A DNA stretch of 64,000 bases from Myxococcus stipitatus. GTDB lineage: Bacteria; Myxococcota; Myxococcia; Myxococcales; Myxococcaceae. Positions 37,348-45,703 of the stretch are shown piece by piece (the stretch's first letter is position 1; each line of letters opens with the position of its first letter). The DNA lies in assembly GCF_038561935.1 (NCBI RefSeq), contig NZ_CP102770.1:7502001-7566000 (forward strand), in the 5' to 3' direction. The notes beneath the pieces are model-generated. The model was given only the letters and a program-made list of their open reading frames with translations. It was not told where the DNA came from and ran no database searches. The position numbers and the translations under genes were made by a program.

Positions 37348-37986
37348 TCAGCCCTTGCTCTTTCCCTTGGTCCGAGCCCCCAGCGCGGCGGGCTCACGCG
37401 GCAGGTGCCGCAGCCCCATCCAGCCCAGCGCCGCCACGTGCCGAGCCACGTGCTCCAACGAGAAGGGCCGCCCCTCCGCCGCCCACCACACGCCCACCTG
37501 CGTCACCATTCCAACGAGCGCGTTCGCGTACACCGGGGCGACCTTGGCGTTGAAGCCCGCTCGGCTGAACTCCGACTGGAAGATGTCCCCTACCCGCTGC
37601 GCCAGGTCGTCGATGACGCGAGTGAGGCCACGCCGGGCGCTCGACGTCGGTGAGTCACGTGTGAGGACGGCGAAGCCCGCGGGCTCCTCCTTCGCATAGG
37701 AGAGGAAGGCCAGCACCGCCCCCTCGAAGCGCTCGCGCGGAGTGCCCTGCGCGATGGCGTCCGACATGCGCTGCACCAGCGTGTCCATCTCCTGCTCCAC
37801 GATGGCCGCGTACAGGCCCTCCTTCGCCCCGAAGTGCTCGTAGACGATGGGCTTGGAGACCCCCGCCTGCGCCGCCACCTCTTCGATGGCCGTCGCCTCA
37901 TAGCCTCGCGACGCGAAGAGCTCTCGGCCCACCTCCAGCAATTGGGCGCGCCGCTGCGGCCCCGTCAAACGCTGTTTCTTGGCCAC
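37348..37986 (-). CDS. TetR-family transcriptional regulator
   Basis: 212 residues from a GTG preceded by AGAGG. N-terminal helix-turn-helix of the TetR type: RRAQLLEVGRELFASRGYEA then TAIEEVAAQAGVSKPIVYEHFGAKEGLYAAI. The all-helical C-terminal ligand domain is unassigned. It is divergent from a fatty-acid desaturase with 84 bp between, filled by four operator-like repeats, so it very likely controls that gene and itself, perhaps in response to an acyl-CoA or other lipid ligand. The frame is open far upstream antisense to the desaturase; that part is a shadow. Confidence 0.9.
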   Translation of the reverse strand: MAKKQRLTGPQRRAQLLEVGRELFASRGYEATAIEEVAAQAGVSKPIVYEHFGAKEGLYAAIVEQEMDTLVQRMSDAIAQGTPRERFEGAVLAFLSYAKEEPAGFAVLTRDSPTSSARRGLTRVIDDLAQRVGDIFQSEFSRAGFNAKVAPVYANALVGMVTQVGVWWAAEGRPFSLEHVARHVAALGWMGLRHLPREPAALGARTKGKSKG

Positions 37987-37995
37987 CTTGACCTC

Positions 37996-38048
37996 TAGGC
38001 TACTCAAGCGTAGGTTACTGAATCGTAAGTTACCGGCAAGTAGGCTAC
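37996..38048. promoter_or_regulatory. Four operator-like direct repeats, exact 15-bp period
   Basis: TAGGCTAC, TAGGTTAC, TAAGTTAC and TAGGCTAC start at 37996, 38011, 38026 and 38041, each exactly 15 bp apart. With the preceding base the last three read GTARGYTAC; GTAAGTTAC and GTAGGCTAC are perfect 9-bp palindromes about a central G. A TTGACC at 37988 with TAGGTT 17 bp on could be a weak plus-strand promoter overlapped by copies 1 and 2. Likely binding array for the divergent TetR protein. Confidence 0.75.
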
Positions 38049-38070
38049 CCGCCGGTTTCGGGAGACCTCC

Positions 38071-38850
38071 GTGTACCTCATCCTCTGCGGGCTCGTCTTC
38101 ATGGGCGCCTACCTGCTCAATATCCTTGTCATCACGGTGGGTTACCACCGTGGGCTCGCGCACAAGGCGGTGCGGCTGCACCCCAAGCTGCGCCGGCTGC
38201 TCGTGGTCGGCGGCAACTGGTTCACCGGGCTGGACCCCAAGGCGTGGGTGGTGATGCACCGGCTGCACCACGAGCACTCCGACACCCCGCTGGACCCGCA
38301 CTCCCCCGTGAACGTGGGGCTGCTGGGCATCGCGAGCGAGCAGCTGCGCAGCTACAAGCGCGTTATCGTCGGACTGATTCGCGAGCAGCCTGAGTACACG
38401 AAGTACGCGAAGGACCTCGACTTCCCGCTCAACGCCCTGAACCGCAAGAACCTCTGGTGGCTGCCGTACGCGGTGCACGCGGGCGTGGGGCTCTCGCTGG
38501 CGCTGAGCGTGGGCTGGCTGCTGGGCGCGGCGTACTTCCTGGGGATGATGAGCCACCCGGTCCAGGGCGGCCTCGTCAACGCGCTGGGGCACGCGGTGGG
38601 CGGACGCAACTTCGACACCCGCGACAACTCGCGCAACAACCACCTGACCGCCTGGCTCATCATGGGCGAGGGCTTCCAGAACAACCACCACGCCTATCCG
38701 GGCTCGGCGTCCTTCTCCCACCACCGCTACGAAGTCGACCTCGGCTTCGTGGCCTGCCTCGCGCTGGAGAAGCTGGGGCTCGCGACCATCGACCGCGCCT
38801 ACCTCATCCCCAGGCCCGAGGCGCTGGACGCGGCGCGCGCCGAGGCCTGA
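38071..38850 (+). CDS. Acyl-CoA/fatty-acid delta-9-type desaturase
   Basis: 259 residues from a GTG. Membrane di-iron desaturase with the three His boxes: HRGLAH near 26-31, MHRLHHEHSD near 62-71, and NNHHAYP near 203-209. Four hydrophobic stretches fit the family fold. It is shorter at the N-terminus than many bacterial homologues, starting directly at the first helix. It introduces a cis double bond into acyl chains and so tunes membrane fluidity. Control by the divergent TetR regulator is probable. Confidence 0.9.
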   Translation: MYLILCGLVFMGAYLLNILVITVGYHRGLAHKAVRLHPKLRRLLVVGGNWFTGLDPKAWVVMHRLHHEHSDTPLDPHSPVNVGLLGIASEQLRSYKRVIVGLIREQPEYTKYAKDLDFPLNALNRKNLWWLPYAVHAGVGLSLALSVGWLLGAAYFLGMMSHPVQGGLVNALGHAVGGRNFDTRDNSRNNHLTAWLIMGEGFQNNHHAYPGSASFSHHRYEVDLGFVACLALEKLGLATIDRAYLIPRPEALDAARAEA

Positions 38851-38873
38851 GTCTCCGAGGCCACCTCACGACG

Positions 38874-39542
38874 TCAGCGACGCGAGCGCCGAGGCCGCCG
38901 CACGGCGCGAACCGTGCGGCTCGCCCCGCCGCCCGCGTAGAAGAGGTCGCCGCCATCCGACTCGAGCCCCGAGACCATCTGCCCCTCTGGCAGCGTGAGC
39001 CGGACAAGCACGCGGCCGTCCTTCGGGTCGATTCGTCGGATGTCACTCGAGTCCCCTTCCATCGTCCCGTGCCACAGCTCGCCCTGCACCCACGTCACGC
39101 CGGTGACGAAGCGGTTGGACTCAAGGGTGCGCAGGACAGCGCCCGTCTCGGGGTCGAGTTGATGAATCACCCGGCCCCGGAACTTGCCGAGCCACAAGAA
39201 CCCCTCGGCCCAGGTGAGCCCCGAGTCACCGCCATTGCCGGGCGCAGGAACGGTCTTCACCACCTGCCCCGTCTTGGGGTCGATCTTCCGGATGAGGCCC
39301 TCTCCGAGCTGAAACAGATACCGGCCATCGAAAGCGGTCCCCGCATCACAGGGCACGTCGATGGCGCGCACGGGCTCACCGCTCGCCGGGTCGAAGGACT
39401 GGAGCTTCTCGCCTCCCGCGAACCAGACGTTCGCGCCGTCATACGTCACGCCATGGACGCGCGAGGCGGCATCGAATGGCCCGTACTCGCGGAGGATCTC
39501 CGCTGGCTGTGTCTCTTCCGCCTCGGTCCGCGTCGTGTCCAT
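38874..39542 (-). CDS. Beta-propeller protein, glutaminyl cyclotransferase/YncE-like
   Basis: 222 residues with repeated blades such as VHGVTYDGANVWFAGGEKLQ, LIRKIDPKTGQVV, VIHQLDPETGAVL and IRRIDPKDGRVL, spaced about 45 residues. This matches propellers of the glutamine cyclotransferase/PQQ-like group. No signal peptide is visible, so it may be cytoplasmic. It lies in the same orientation as the HTH regulator that follows at higher coordinates, 33 bases downstream of its stop, and so may be cotranscribed. Enzymatic activity is not assured. Confidence 0.65.
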   Translation of the reverse strand: MDTTRTEAEETQPAEILREYGPFDAASRVHGVTYDGANVWFAGGEKLQSFDPASGEPVRAIDVPCDAGTAFDGRYLFQLGEGLIRKIDPKTGQVVKTVPAPGNGGDSGLTWAEGFLWLGKFRGRVIHQLDPETGAVLRTLESNRFVTGVTWVQGELWHGTMEGDSSDIRRIDPKDGRVLVRLTLPEGQMVSGLESDGGDLFYAGGGASRTVRAVRRPRRSRR

Positions 39543-39575
39543 GTCCGTGCTCCGTCCCTCGCCCCGGGGCCCGCT

Positions 39576-40796
39576 CTACCCGAAGAGAGTAGACGTCGGG
39601 AGTAACAAAGTCGTCGTGAAGCCGCTGACAGGAGGCGCCACCCAGCGCCGCGCACGGCCACTGCCCAGCGCGCGGACCTGTCCATCTTCCGCCAGCGAGG
39701 AAAGCACGCGCTGCACCGTCCGCTGACTGGCACCGAGCACGAGCGCGAGCGCCGAGGTCGACCAGTGCTCGCCATCCGCGAGCAGCGCCAGCACCACCCC
39801 GCCCGTCCCATCGACGGGTGGCGCGAGGACCCGTACCTCCACCGAGGACTTCGGAGCCAAGGCAAAGCCCCGCGGGGTGGCGTGGATCTCCGCCAGGTCA
39901 CGCAACTGCGCCCTCAAGCGGCCCAGTTCGACGCGCAGGCGCGCACGATAGGAATCATCCAGACGCCGCGCCCCGAAGACGTGCCGGGCGAGGTCATCCC
40001 GTGTCGCCGCACCGGGCCAGGCCTCGGCCAGTCCGCGCAGGAGCTCGAACAGCACGGGGCGCGTGGCCAGCGTCACCACTCGCGCCCCCACGTGCACCGT
40101 GCGACGGCAGGCGTTGACGACGAGGTGCTCCGAGCCCAGCAACGACTCGACCTCATCGAGCAGGACCCACCTCACCTCGCCCCGCGCGATGACTCGCCCG
40201 GCGGGGAGGCTCAGGGCACGAGCGGCATGCTCGACCTCGGCATCGAGCGAGGGGATGCGCGCACGCACTGTGGCGCTCCGCACGTGTCCGAGCGCGACAC
40301 GGGCCGCACGGGCGGCACCGCGTCGCAGCGCCACCTCGAGCTCCAGCAGATGCGCGACCGCCGACAGCACCGCGGACGCACCGCGGAGGTCGAGCTCCGC
40401 GACAGTCCGCGCGGCTTCATCGACACGCCCCAGCAACAGGGCTCGCCGCGCCTGCAACAACCGCGTGTAGCGCGCGTTCCGCGAGTCCCCGTGGCGAACG
40501 AAAGTGCTCAGCGCTTCGTCGAGCGTGAGGTCCGCGCCGCCGAAGTCCCGAGACGCGAGGGCCACCTCCGCCTCCGCGACCTGGCAGCGTGCCCGCGCGA
40601 GGTCGTCGCTGGAGCCGAAGGCACGAGCCGCGCGTCGCAGGAGCTGCGTCGCCTTCGCGAACATGCCCATCTGCGCCATGGCGATACCTCTCACGGCCAA
40701 CGCCGGCGCGTCCTCTCTGAGCGCCACACGCTGGAGTGCCCCCAGGGGGTCACCCTCCCCCAGAGCCCGAGCCGCCGCCGTGATGAGCGCATCCAT
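39576..40796 (-). CDS. Transcriptional regulator with TPR-like and winged-helix domains
   Basis: 406 residues. Start chosen at MDALIT because GGAGG lies nine bases upstream of it and directly abuts the alternative ATG three codons earlier. The N-terminal half is Ala/Arg-rich helical repeat (TPR-like). Residues about 235-325 read like an OmpR/SARP-type winged helix (VHVGARVVTLATRPVLFELL, then DDSYRARLRVELGRLRAQL). A second short HTH near 360-395 (STSALALVLGASQRTVQRVL) follows. It is divergent from the DUF899 gene, 114 bp apart, and probably regulates it. Confidence 0.72.
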   Translation of the reverse strand: MDALITAAARALGEGDPLGALQRVALREDAPALAVRGIAMAQMGMFAKATQLLRRAARAFGSSDDLARARCQVAEAEVALASRDFGGADLTLDEALSTFVRHGDSRNARYTRLLQARRALLLGRVDEAARTVAELDLRGASAVLSAVAHLLELEVALRRGAARAARVALGHVRSATVRARIPSLDAEVEHAARALSLPAGRVIARGEVRWVLLDEVESLLGSEHLVVNACRRTVHVGARVVTLATRPVLFELLRGLAEAWPGAATRDDLARHVFGARRLDDSYRARLRVELGRLRAQLRDLAEIHATPRGFALAPKSSVEVRVLAPPVDGTGGVVLALLADGEHWSTSALALVLGASQRTVQRVLSSLAEDGQVRALGSGRARRWVAPPVSGFTTTLLLPTSTLFG

Positions 40797-40910
40797 GACG
40801 CACATCCTCCAGCCACCCTCCCGCGTTGGGAAGCCCGTCGTCTTTGTTACTCCCTGCCCTCGCACCCGCTCCATTACCTCTGAGGCCATCCACCCCATGG
40901 AGGAATCACC

Positions 40911-41624
40911 GTGCCCCCCATCAAGACGGAGTCGAGAAGTGAGTGGCTGGCCGCGCGCCAGGAGCTGCTGGCGAAGGAGAAGGCCCTCACGCGGATGCGC
41001 GACGAGCTGAGCGCCGCGCGCCGCACCCTGCCCTGGCTGCGAGTGACCGAGCCCTACGTGTTCGAAGGCCCCGAGGGCAAGCAGACGCTGTCGCAGCTCT
41101 TCGCGGGCCGAAGCCAGTTGCTCGTCTACCACTTCATGTTCGCCCCCGAATGGGAGACCGGCTGCAAGAGCTGTTCGTTCTGGGCGGACTCCTTCAACGG
41201 GGTCGCCGAGCACGTGAGTCAGCGGGATGTGAGCTTCGTCGCCATCTCGCGCGCGGAGCTGCCGAAGCTGCAAGCGTTCCGACAGCGCCTGGGCTGGCGC
41301 TTCAAGTGGGTGTCCTCGCATGGGAGCGAGTTCAACTACGACTTCCAGGTGTCCTTCCGAGCAGATGCCGTAGCGCGTGGCGAAGCCATCTACAACTACG
41401 GGCCACTGCCGAATTCCAACTCGGACATGCCGGGCTTCAGTGTCTTCGCGAAGGACGAGCGCGGCGACATCTTCCACACCTACGGGACCTACGGACGAGG
41501 CATCGAGCCCGTCAACGCGGCCTACCAGCTCCTGGACCTCCTCCCGAAAGGCCGAGATGAGGCCGGGCTGGCCCACCCCATGAGCTGGGTTCGCTTGCGG
41601 GACGAGTATGGCCGTGGAGCCTGA
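40911..41624 (+). CDS. DUF899 thioredoxin-like protein
   Basis: 237 residues, GTG start after GGAGG. Thioredoxin-fold features: LLVYHFMFAPEWETGCKSCS with a Cys-x2-Cys pair near residues 84-87, FVAISRAELPKLQAF, and the family stretch PGFSVFAKDERGDIFHTYGTYGRG. DUF899 proteins are often found with regulators and small membrane proteins; a redox role is presumed from the fold. It overlaps the next gene by 17 bases. Confidence 0.82.
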   Translation: MPPIKTESRSEWLAARQELLAKEKALTRMRDELSAARRTLPWLRVTEPYVFEGPEGKQTLSQLFAGRSQLLVYHFMFAPEWETGCKSCSFWADSFNGVAEHVSQRDVSFVAISRAELPKLQAFRQRLGWRFKWVSSHGSEFNYDFQVSFRADAVARGEAIYNYGPLPNSNSDMPGFSVFAKDERGDIFHTYGTYGRGIEPVNAAYQLLDLLPKGRDEAGLAHPMSWVRLRDEYGRGA

Positions 41625-41859
41625 GAAGCGGCGTCCGGCGGTGCGCGCTCCCGCGTTGTCGCTGGCCCTGGGGCTCCTGGCCGCGCTCCTGCCGAAGTGT
41701 CCGCTGTGCCTCGTCGCGTACCTGCCCGTGCTCGGATTGACGGTCGGCGCGGCGGGAACCCTCAGCGCGATGCTCCGTCCCGCGGGCATCGCGGTGGTGG
41801 CCCTCTCCGTGGGTTTCATCCTGGTTCGTCGCCTGCGCAATCCACAGCGAACGACCTGA
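41608..41859 (+). CDS. Small membrane protein with CPLC motif
   Basis: 83 residues with two hydrophobic helices (about 16-46 and 50-73). The first contains LLPKCPLCLVAYLPVLGL, a Cys-x2-Cys in a membrane helix as in MerC-like and other small redox or metal-handling proteins. It starts inside the DUF899 gene, so the pair is translationally coupled and may act together in thiol redox. Confidence 0.65.
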   Translation: MAVEPEKRRPAVRAPALSLALGLLAALLPKCPLCLVAYLPVLGLTVGAAGTLSAMLRPAGIAVVALSVGFILVRRLRNPQRTT

Positions 41860-41867
41860 CCCACCAC

Positions 41868-41897
41868 GGCCCCGTCACCCGAGGGTGAGGCGGGGCC
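41868..41897. terminator. Bidirectional hairpin between convergent genes
   Basis: GGCCCCGTCACCC (41868-41880) pairs with GGGTGAGGCGGGGCC (41883-41897) with one bulge and a 2-3 base loop, between the CPLC gene and the TPR lipoprotein. Very stable but no U-run. Confidence 0.55.
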
Positions 41898-41926
41898 TGG
41901 TGTCAGGAGACCTCGAGCCGCGCGCC

Positions 41927-43081
41927 TCAAGGCACGGCGCCCAGCTCGCGCTCGACCTTCTCCACCAGGACCAGCGCCTCCTGCAGATGCCGCGAGGAAG
42001 CCACGTTGCGCGCCTGGCGCAGCCGTTCCTCCACGAGCGCCTTCTCTCCGCGCAGCGAGTGCGCCCGGCCCATCTCCAGCAAGGTCTCGACCGCGGACCA
42101 CCAGTCCTCGTGGGTCTCCGCGTTGGAGAGGGCCTGCTCCAGATGGGGCAACGCGGAGGGGACATCTCCTCGACGCAGGTGGAGCCTGCCGAGGGACGTC
42201 CGGGCCTCACGCTCGCCCGCGGGGTCCTTCACCGCTCGCGCCAGGGTGAGCGCCTTCTCGGAGAGGACCAACGCCTGCGCATCCTTCGGGTCCTTTCGCG
42301 CACGCACATTGGCGAGGGCGGTCAGGGCGAACATCTGCCCCGTGGTGAAGCCGACCTGCTCCCGCAGCCGCAGGGAGTTCTCGTACAAGGAGATGGCGGA
42401 GTCGAGCTCGCCCCGGTCCTCGGCGAGGGAGGCGAGGTGGCGCAGGTTGTAGGACTCCATCAGGACATCGTTCGCGGCGCGGGAGAGCAACAGTCCTTGC
42501 GAGTACGTCGCCCCCGCGGCCTCGGCCTGCCCTTGGAACTGCTGGGTGAGGCCCCGGTAGAACAAGGCATCGAGGCGCCCTCGCGAGTCCCCCGAGGCGG
42601 CGGCGAGCTCCTGGGCCTGCTCGAAGAACGCGGCGACGTGGGCCCACTCCCCCTTCCCCGTCAGAAGCACGATGGCGTAGTGGTAGATGCCCTCCGAGTT
42701 GAGCGCGGCGACCCGGGCCCTCGCGTCACCGGACTCCTCGGCGAGGCGGCGGGCTCGGTGAAGCACCTCGAGCACCTGGGGGCGCTCCATGCCCGTCCGG
42801 TGGCGGAGCATCCGGGACATGACCCGGCCCTGCTGCGCGAGGATGAGGGCCTCGCCCCCCACGTCCTTCAGGAGCCGGGCGCGCTCACCCGCGAACTGAC
42901 CGAGCGCCACGGCATCGTCATAGCGGCTCTCCAAGTCATAGGCCTGCATCAAGATGACGGCCGCTTCGCTGAACGCGCGGCCCTGCTCGGCGCCCGTGCC
43001 CGCGCTGGGGGCCTGAGCGGACCTGCTGGTCGCGCAAGCGGTGACGAGTGACACCAATCCCACACAGATGAGCTGCCTCAT
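41927..43081 (-). CDS. TPR-repeat lipoprotein
   Basis: 384 residues. Lipobox LVTAC (Cys16). The mature part is built of helical pairs about 40 residues long (for example GRLDALFYRGLTQQFQGQAE, YNLRHLASLAEDRGELDSAI, and ARTSLGRLHLRRGDVPSALP), i.e. TPR repeats used as protein-protein scaffolds. No enzymatic domain was recognised. Monocistronic; partner unknown. Confidence 0.8.
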   Translation of the reverse strand: MRQLICVGLVSLVTACATSRSAQAPSAGTGAEQGRAFSEAAVILMQAYDLESRYDDAVALGQFAGERARLLKDVGGEALILAQQGRVMSRMLRHRTGMERPQVLEVLHRARRLAEESGDARARVAALNSEGIYHYAIVLLTGKGEWAHVAAFFEQAQELAAASGDSRGRLDALFYRGLTQQFQGQAEAAGATYSQGLLLSRAANDVLMESYNLRHLASLAEDRGELDSAISLYENSLRLREQVGFTTGQMFALTALANVRARKDPKDAQALVLSEKALTLARAVKDPAGEREARTSLGRLHLRRGDVPSALPHLEQALSNAETHEDWWSAVETLLEMGRAHSLRGEKALVEERLRQARNVASSRHLQEALVLVEKVERELGAVP

Positions 43082-43258
43082 GTCCCAGTCCTCCCGGGAG
43101 GCGTCGTGCCTCCCATCGCGGACACGAAACTAGGGACGGACTCGCGCCATGGGGCGCCGATGGGATGAGACGCGGAGCGGAGGGACGAGACGCGGATGGG
43201 AGAGGACGAGTGCCTCGCTGTCGGAGCCCCCGCGAATGAGGTTACCCTCTCCGACATC

Positions 43259-43636
43259 ATGACGACCGAGGAGAGACAGCAGCTCGTGGAGCGCGCGCGG
43301 GGCTTGCTGACGCAGCACCTGGCCCGCTGGGAGGAACCCGCGCCGTGGGCGAAGAACAGGGACTCGAGCTACGGGCAGCTCACGGTCGCGGTACGCCAGG
43401 CGCTCGCGGGGGACCCGGGGGCGATTCCGACGCTGCGCCGGGTGTTCGGCGAGCCGTTCTTCGCCAGGACCAACTCCCACAATGAATACGGGCTGGCGTC
43501 CCTGGCGCTCGCACTGCTCGGAGACCGGGAGTCGCTGGAGCGCATCCGAGCGGTGATGCCCATCAACCTGAACCGGGAGACCCGGCCCCTCGCCCTCGCG
43601 CTGCTCGAGGAGCCTTCTCCACGAAGCAACGACTGA
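43259..43636 (+). CDS. Conserved hypothetical protein
   Basis: About 125 residues from MTTEERQQL; an alternative start 21 codons earlier cannot be excluded because neither has a strong RBS. Helical, HEAT-like composition (TLRRVFGEPFFARTNSHNEY, LASLALALLGDRESLERIRA). No signal peptide or known motif. Confidence 0.55.
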   Translation: MTTEERQQLVERARGLLTQHLARWEEPAPWAKNRDSSYGQLTVAVRQALAGDPGAIPTLRRVFGEPFFARTNSHNEYGLASLALALLGDRESLERIRAVMPINLNRETRPLALALLEEPSPRSND

Positions 43637-43648
43637 CACCCCACCCGC

Positions 43649-44416
43649 TCACAGCGGATGGCCGAGCACCTGCTCGAGCCGAGCCCGATACGTGCGGCTC
43701 AACGTCAGCTCCTGACCGTCTCTCAGGACCAGCCTGTGGTCTCCCGACAGCGTGGGTGACAGGGAGACAATCCGGTCCACGTTCACGAGCGCGGAGCGGT
43801 GCACGCGGGCAAACCGTCGCGACGGCAGACGGCCCTCCAGCTCCGCCATCGTCTCGCGCAGCAGGTGTGTCTCCGCGCCGACGTGCAGCGTGACGTAGTT
43901 CCCCGCCGACTCCACCCAGTCCAGGTCATCCACGGCCACGAGCAACGTGCGAGTCCCTGTCTTCACCACGAGCCGCTCGGTGGGGGGCGTCGGCTCGGGC
44001 CGCAGCTCCTGGAACATCCGCTGGAGCTGCTGCCGCAAGTCCCCAGGAGGCGCCGCCAGACGCTCGCGCACCCGCGTCAACGTGCGCCGGAAGCGCTCCA
44101 CCGTGAACGGCTTGAGCAGGTAGTCCACCGCGGCGGCATCGAACGCTCGCAGCGCATGCTGCGGCCAGGCCGTGACGAAGACAACCACCGGAGGCGTCCC
44201 CTGCCCCACCTCCGCCAGCACACCGAACCCATCCCGCTCCGGCATCTCCACGTCGAGGAACAGCAGCGCGGGCCGCTCACGCGCCAGCACCTCCAGCGCC
44301 TCCTGCCCATCCCCACACTCCGCCACCGGATGCAGGTCCGTCTCCGAGGCCAGCAGCATCCGCAGCCGCTCGCGGGCCAACGGCTCGTCATCGACGATGA
44401 GCGTGCGGATGCTCAT
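43649..44416 (-). CDS. LytTR-family response regulator
   Basis: 255 residues. Receiver 1-120 with acceptor Asp in LLFLDVEMPERDG (near residue 54) and the VDYLLKPF lysine. The C-terminal LytTR DNA-binding domain (about 150-250) carries DLDWVESAGNYVTLH, the RFARVHRSALVNVDRI signature and SRTYRARLEQVL at the end. The ATG overlaps the stop of the kinase gene by four bases, so the two form a LytS/LytR-type pair. The regulon cannot be told. Confidence 0.93.
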   Translation of the reverse strand: MSIRTLIVDDEPLARERLRMLLASETDLHPVAECGDGQEALEVLARERPALLFLDVEMPERDGFGVLAEVGQGTPPVVVFVTAWPQHALRAFDAAAVDYLLKPFTVERFRRTLTRVRERLAAPPGDLRQQLQRMFQELRPEPTPPTERLVVKTGTRTLLVAVDDLDWVESAGNYVTLHVGAETHLLRETMAELEGRLPSRRFARVHRSALVNVDRIVSLSPTLSGDHRLVLRDGQELTLSRTYRARLEQVLGHPL

Positions 44417-45573
44417 GACCGCGTCCTCCGATAGGGCATCGAGAGGGAGAGGAGGAACCCGCTCGGCACACGCGCCTTCCACGTCACGGATTGCTCGACT
44501 CCATGCAGTCGCTCCAGCCGCGCTCGCGTGGCCCCCAGCCCGATTCCCTCCTCCAGCTCCGTCCGTCCCGCGGGCGGCCCCACTCCGTCATCCTCCACCT
44601 CCAGCGCCAGCCTCGCGCCATCACGGCGAATGCGGACCCAGACCTTCCCGGGCCCTCTGCGCGGAGCAATGCCGTGCCGGATGGCGTTCTCCACGAGCGG
44701 CTGGAGCAGCAGCGAGGGCACCAGCCCATCCCGAGCCTCCTCCGCCACCGACACCTCCACCTGGAGCCGGTCGGAGAAGCGCGTGCGCTCGATGTCCAGA
44801 TAGGGCGCGAGCAGCTCCAGCTCCTCCGAGAGCGGCACCTCGTGGCGCCCGTCGCGCTCCAGGCTCGCGCGAAGCAGCTCACTCAGCTGCCCCACCATGC
44901 GGTCCGCGGAGTCCACGTCCCGGTGCATCAGCGTGGAGATGGCATGCAGCGTGTTGAACAAGAAGTGGGGCTGGAGCTGGCTGCGCAGCAGCTGGAGCTG
45001 CGCCTGTGCGAGCTGCGCCTCGAGCTGCGACGCGCGCACCGCCTCCTCACGCATCCGCCGTGCGTACGCGACCGCCGCCTCCAGCCCCACCAGGGAGAAG
45101 TAGACGAGCAGGTCGAAGTCCGTCGTCTTCGACGCGATGAACAGGAAGTAGCTCCACGCGCCGGCCCAGCCGCCGCTGGCCTCCACCACGAGCCACTCGC
45201 GCAGCACCGCGAACAGCCCCAGCGCGAGCACCGCGAAGCCCACCCCAGGCACCAGGTGCATCGGCAGCTGCACGAACCAGGGCTTGCCCGTCGCGCGAAT
45301 CCGACGCGTCACCGCCAGGACGAACGGCGTGAGGACCGCCCAGGCGTACCAGACACACGCCCCCGTCAGCAGGGCCTCGCCCAGGCGAGGTGGCTCTCCT
45401 CGCGAGGCCCGATATACGAACAGCTGCGCCCCGTAGAGCAGCGCGAGCACCGTGTACCCGGCCAGAATCACCGCCGGCCAGAACCCTCGTGGGGACAGCC
45501 TCCACCGGGCTCCGGCCCCCGAGGCAGCGGCGGAGGACTCGGCGGTCCATGACACAGAAGGGCTCGTCGACAT
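44413..45573 (-). CDS. LytS/YehU-type membrane histidine kinase
   Basis: 386 residues. Four hydrophobic segments (about 28-170) form a membrane sensor. A helical linker rich in Gln/Ala precedes the His_kinase motif LLRSQLQPHFLFNTLHAIST with the phospho-His; the HATPase part has LLLQPLVENAIRHGI, DDGVG and GIGLGATRARL. It phosphorylates the coupled LytTR regulator. The frame is open upstream to 45987, but the region before MSTSPS is antisense to nothing recognisable and lacks family resemblance. Confidence 0.9.
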   Translation of the reverse strand: MSTSPSVSWTAESSAAASGAGARWRLSPRGFWPAVILAGYTVLALLYGAQLFVYRASRGEPPRLGEALLTGACVWYAWAVLTPFVLAVTRRIRATGKPWFVQLPMHLVPGVGFAVLALGLFAVLREWLVVEASGGWAGAWSYFLFIASKTTDFDLLVYFSLVGLEAAVAYARRMREEAVRASQLEAQLAQAQLQLLRSQLQPHFLFNTLHAISTLMHRDVDSADRMVGQLSELLRASLERDGRHEVPLSEELELLAPYLDIERTRFSDRLQVEVSVAEEARDGLVPSLLLQPLVENAIRHGIAPRRGPGKVWVRIRRDGARLALEVEDDGVGPPAGRTELEEGIGLGATRARLERLHGVEQSVTWKARVPSGFLLSLSMPYRRTRS

Positions 45574-45703
45574 GGCGAATGGCGGCGACTCTAGCCCCTT
45601 CTCGCGCCCTTTGACGAAGCCCGGTCCATGCGGCCCTCCGGTGCACACACCTCGTGCCCCCGAGAACCACGCCCTCATGGGACGAGGGCAGGGCCTGGTG
45701 GAG

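Noticed and set aside
37996..38048. CRISPR-like array
   Set aside because: Repeats are 8-9 bp at 15-bp period, too short for CRISPR, with no cas gene.
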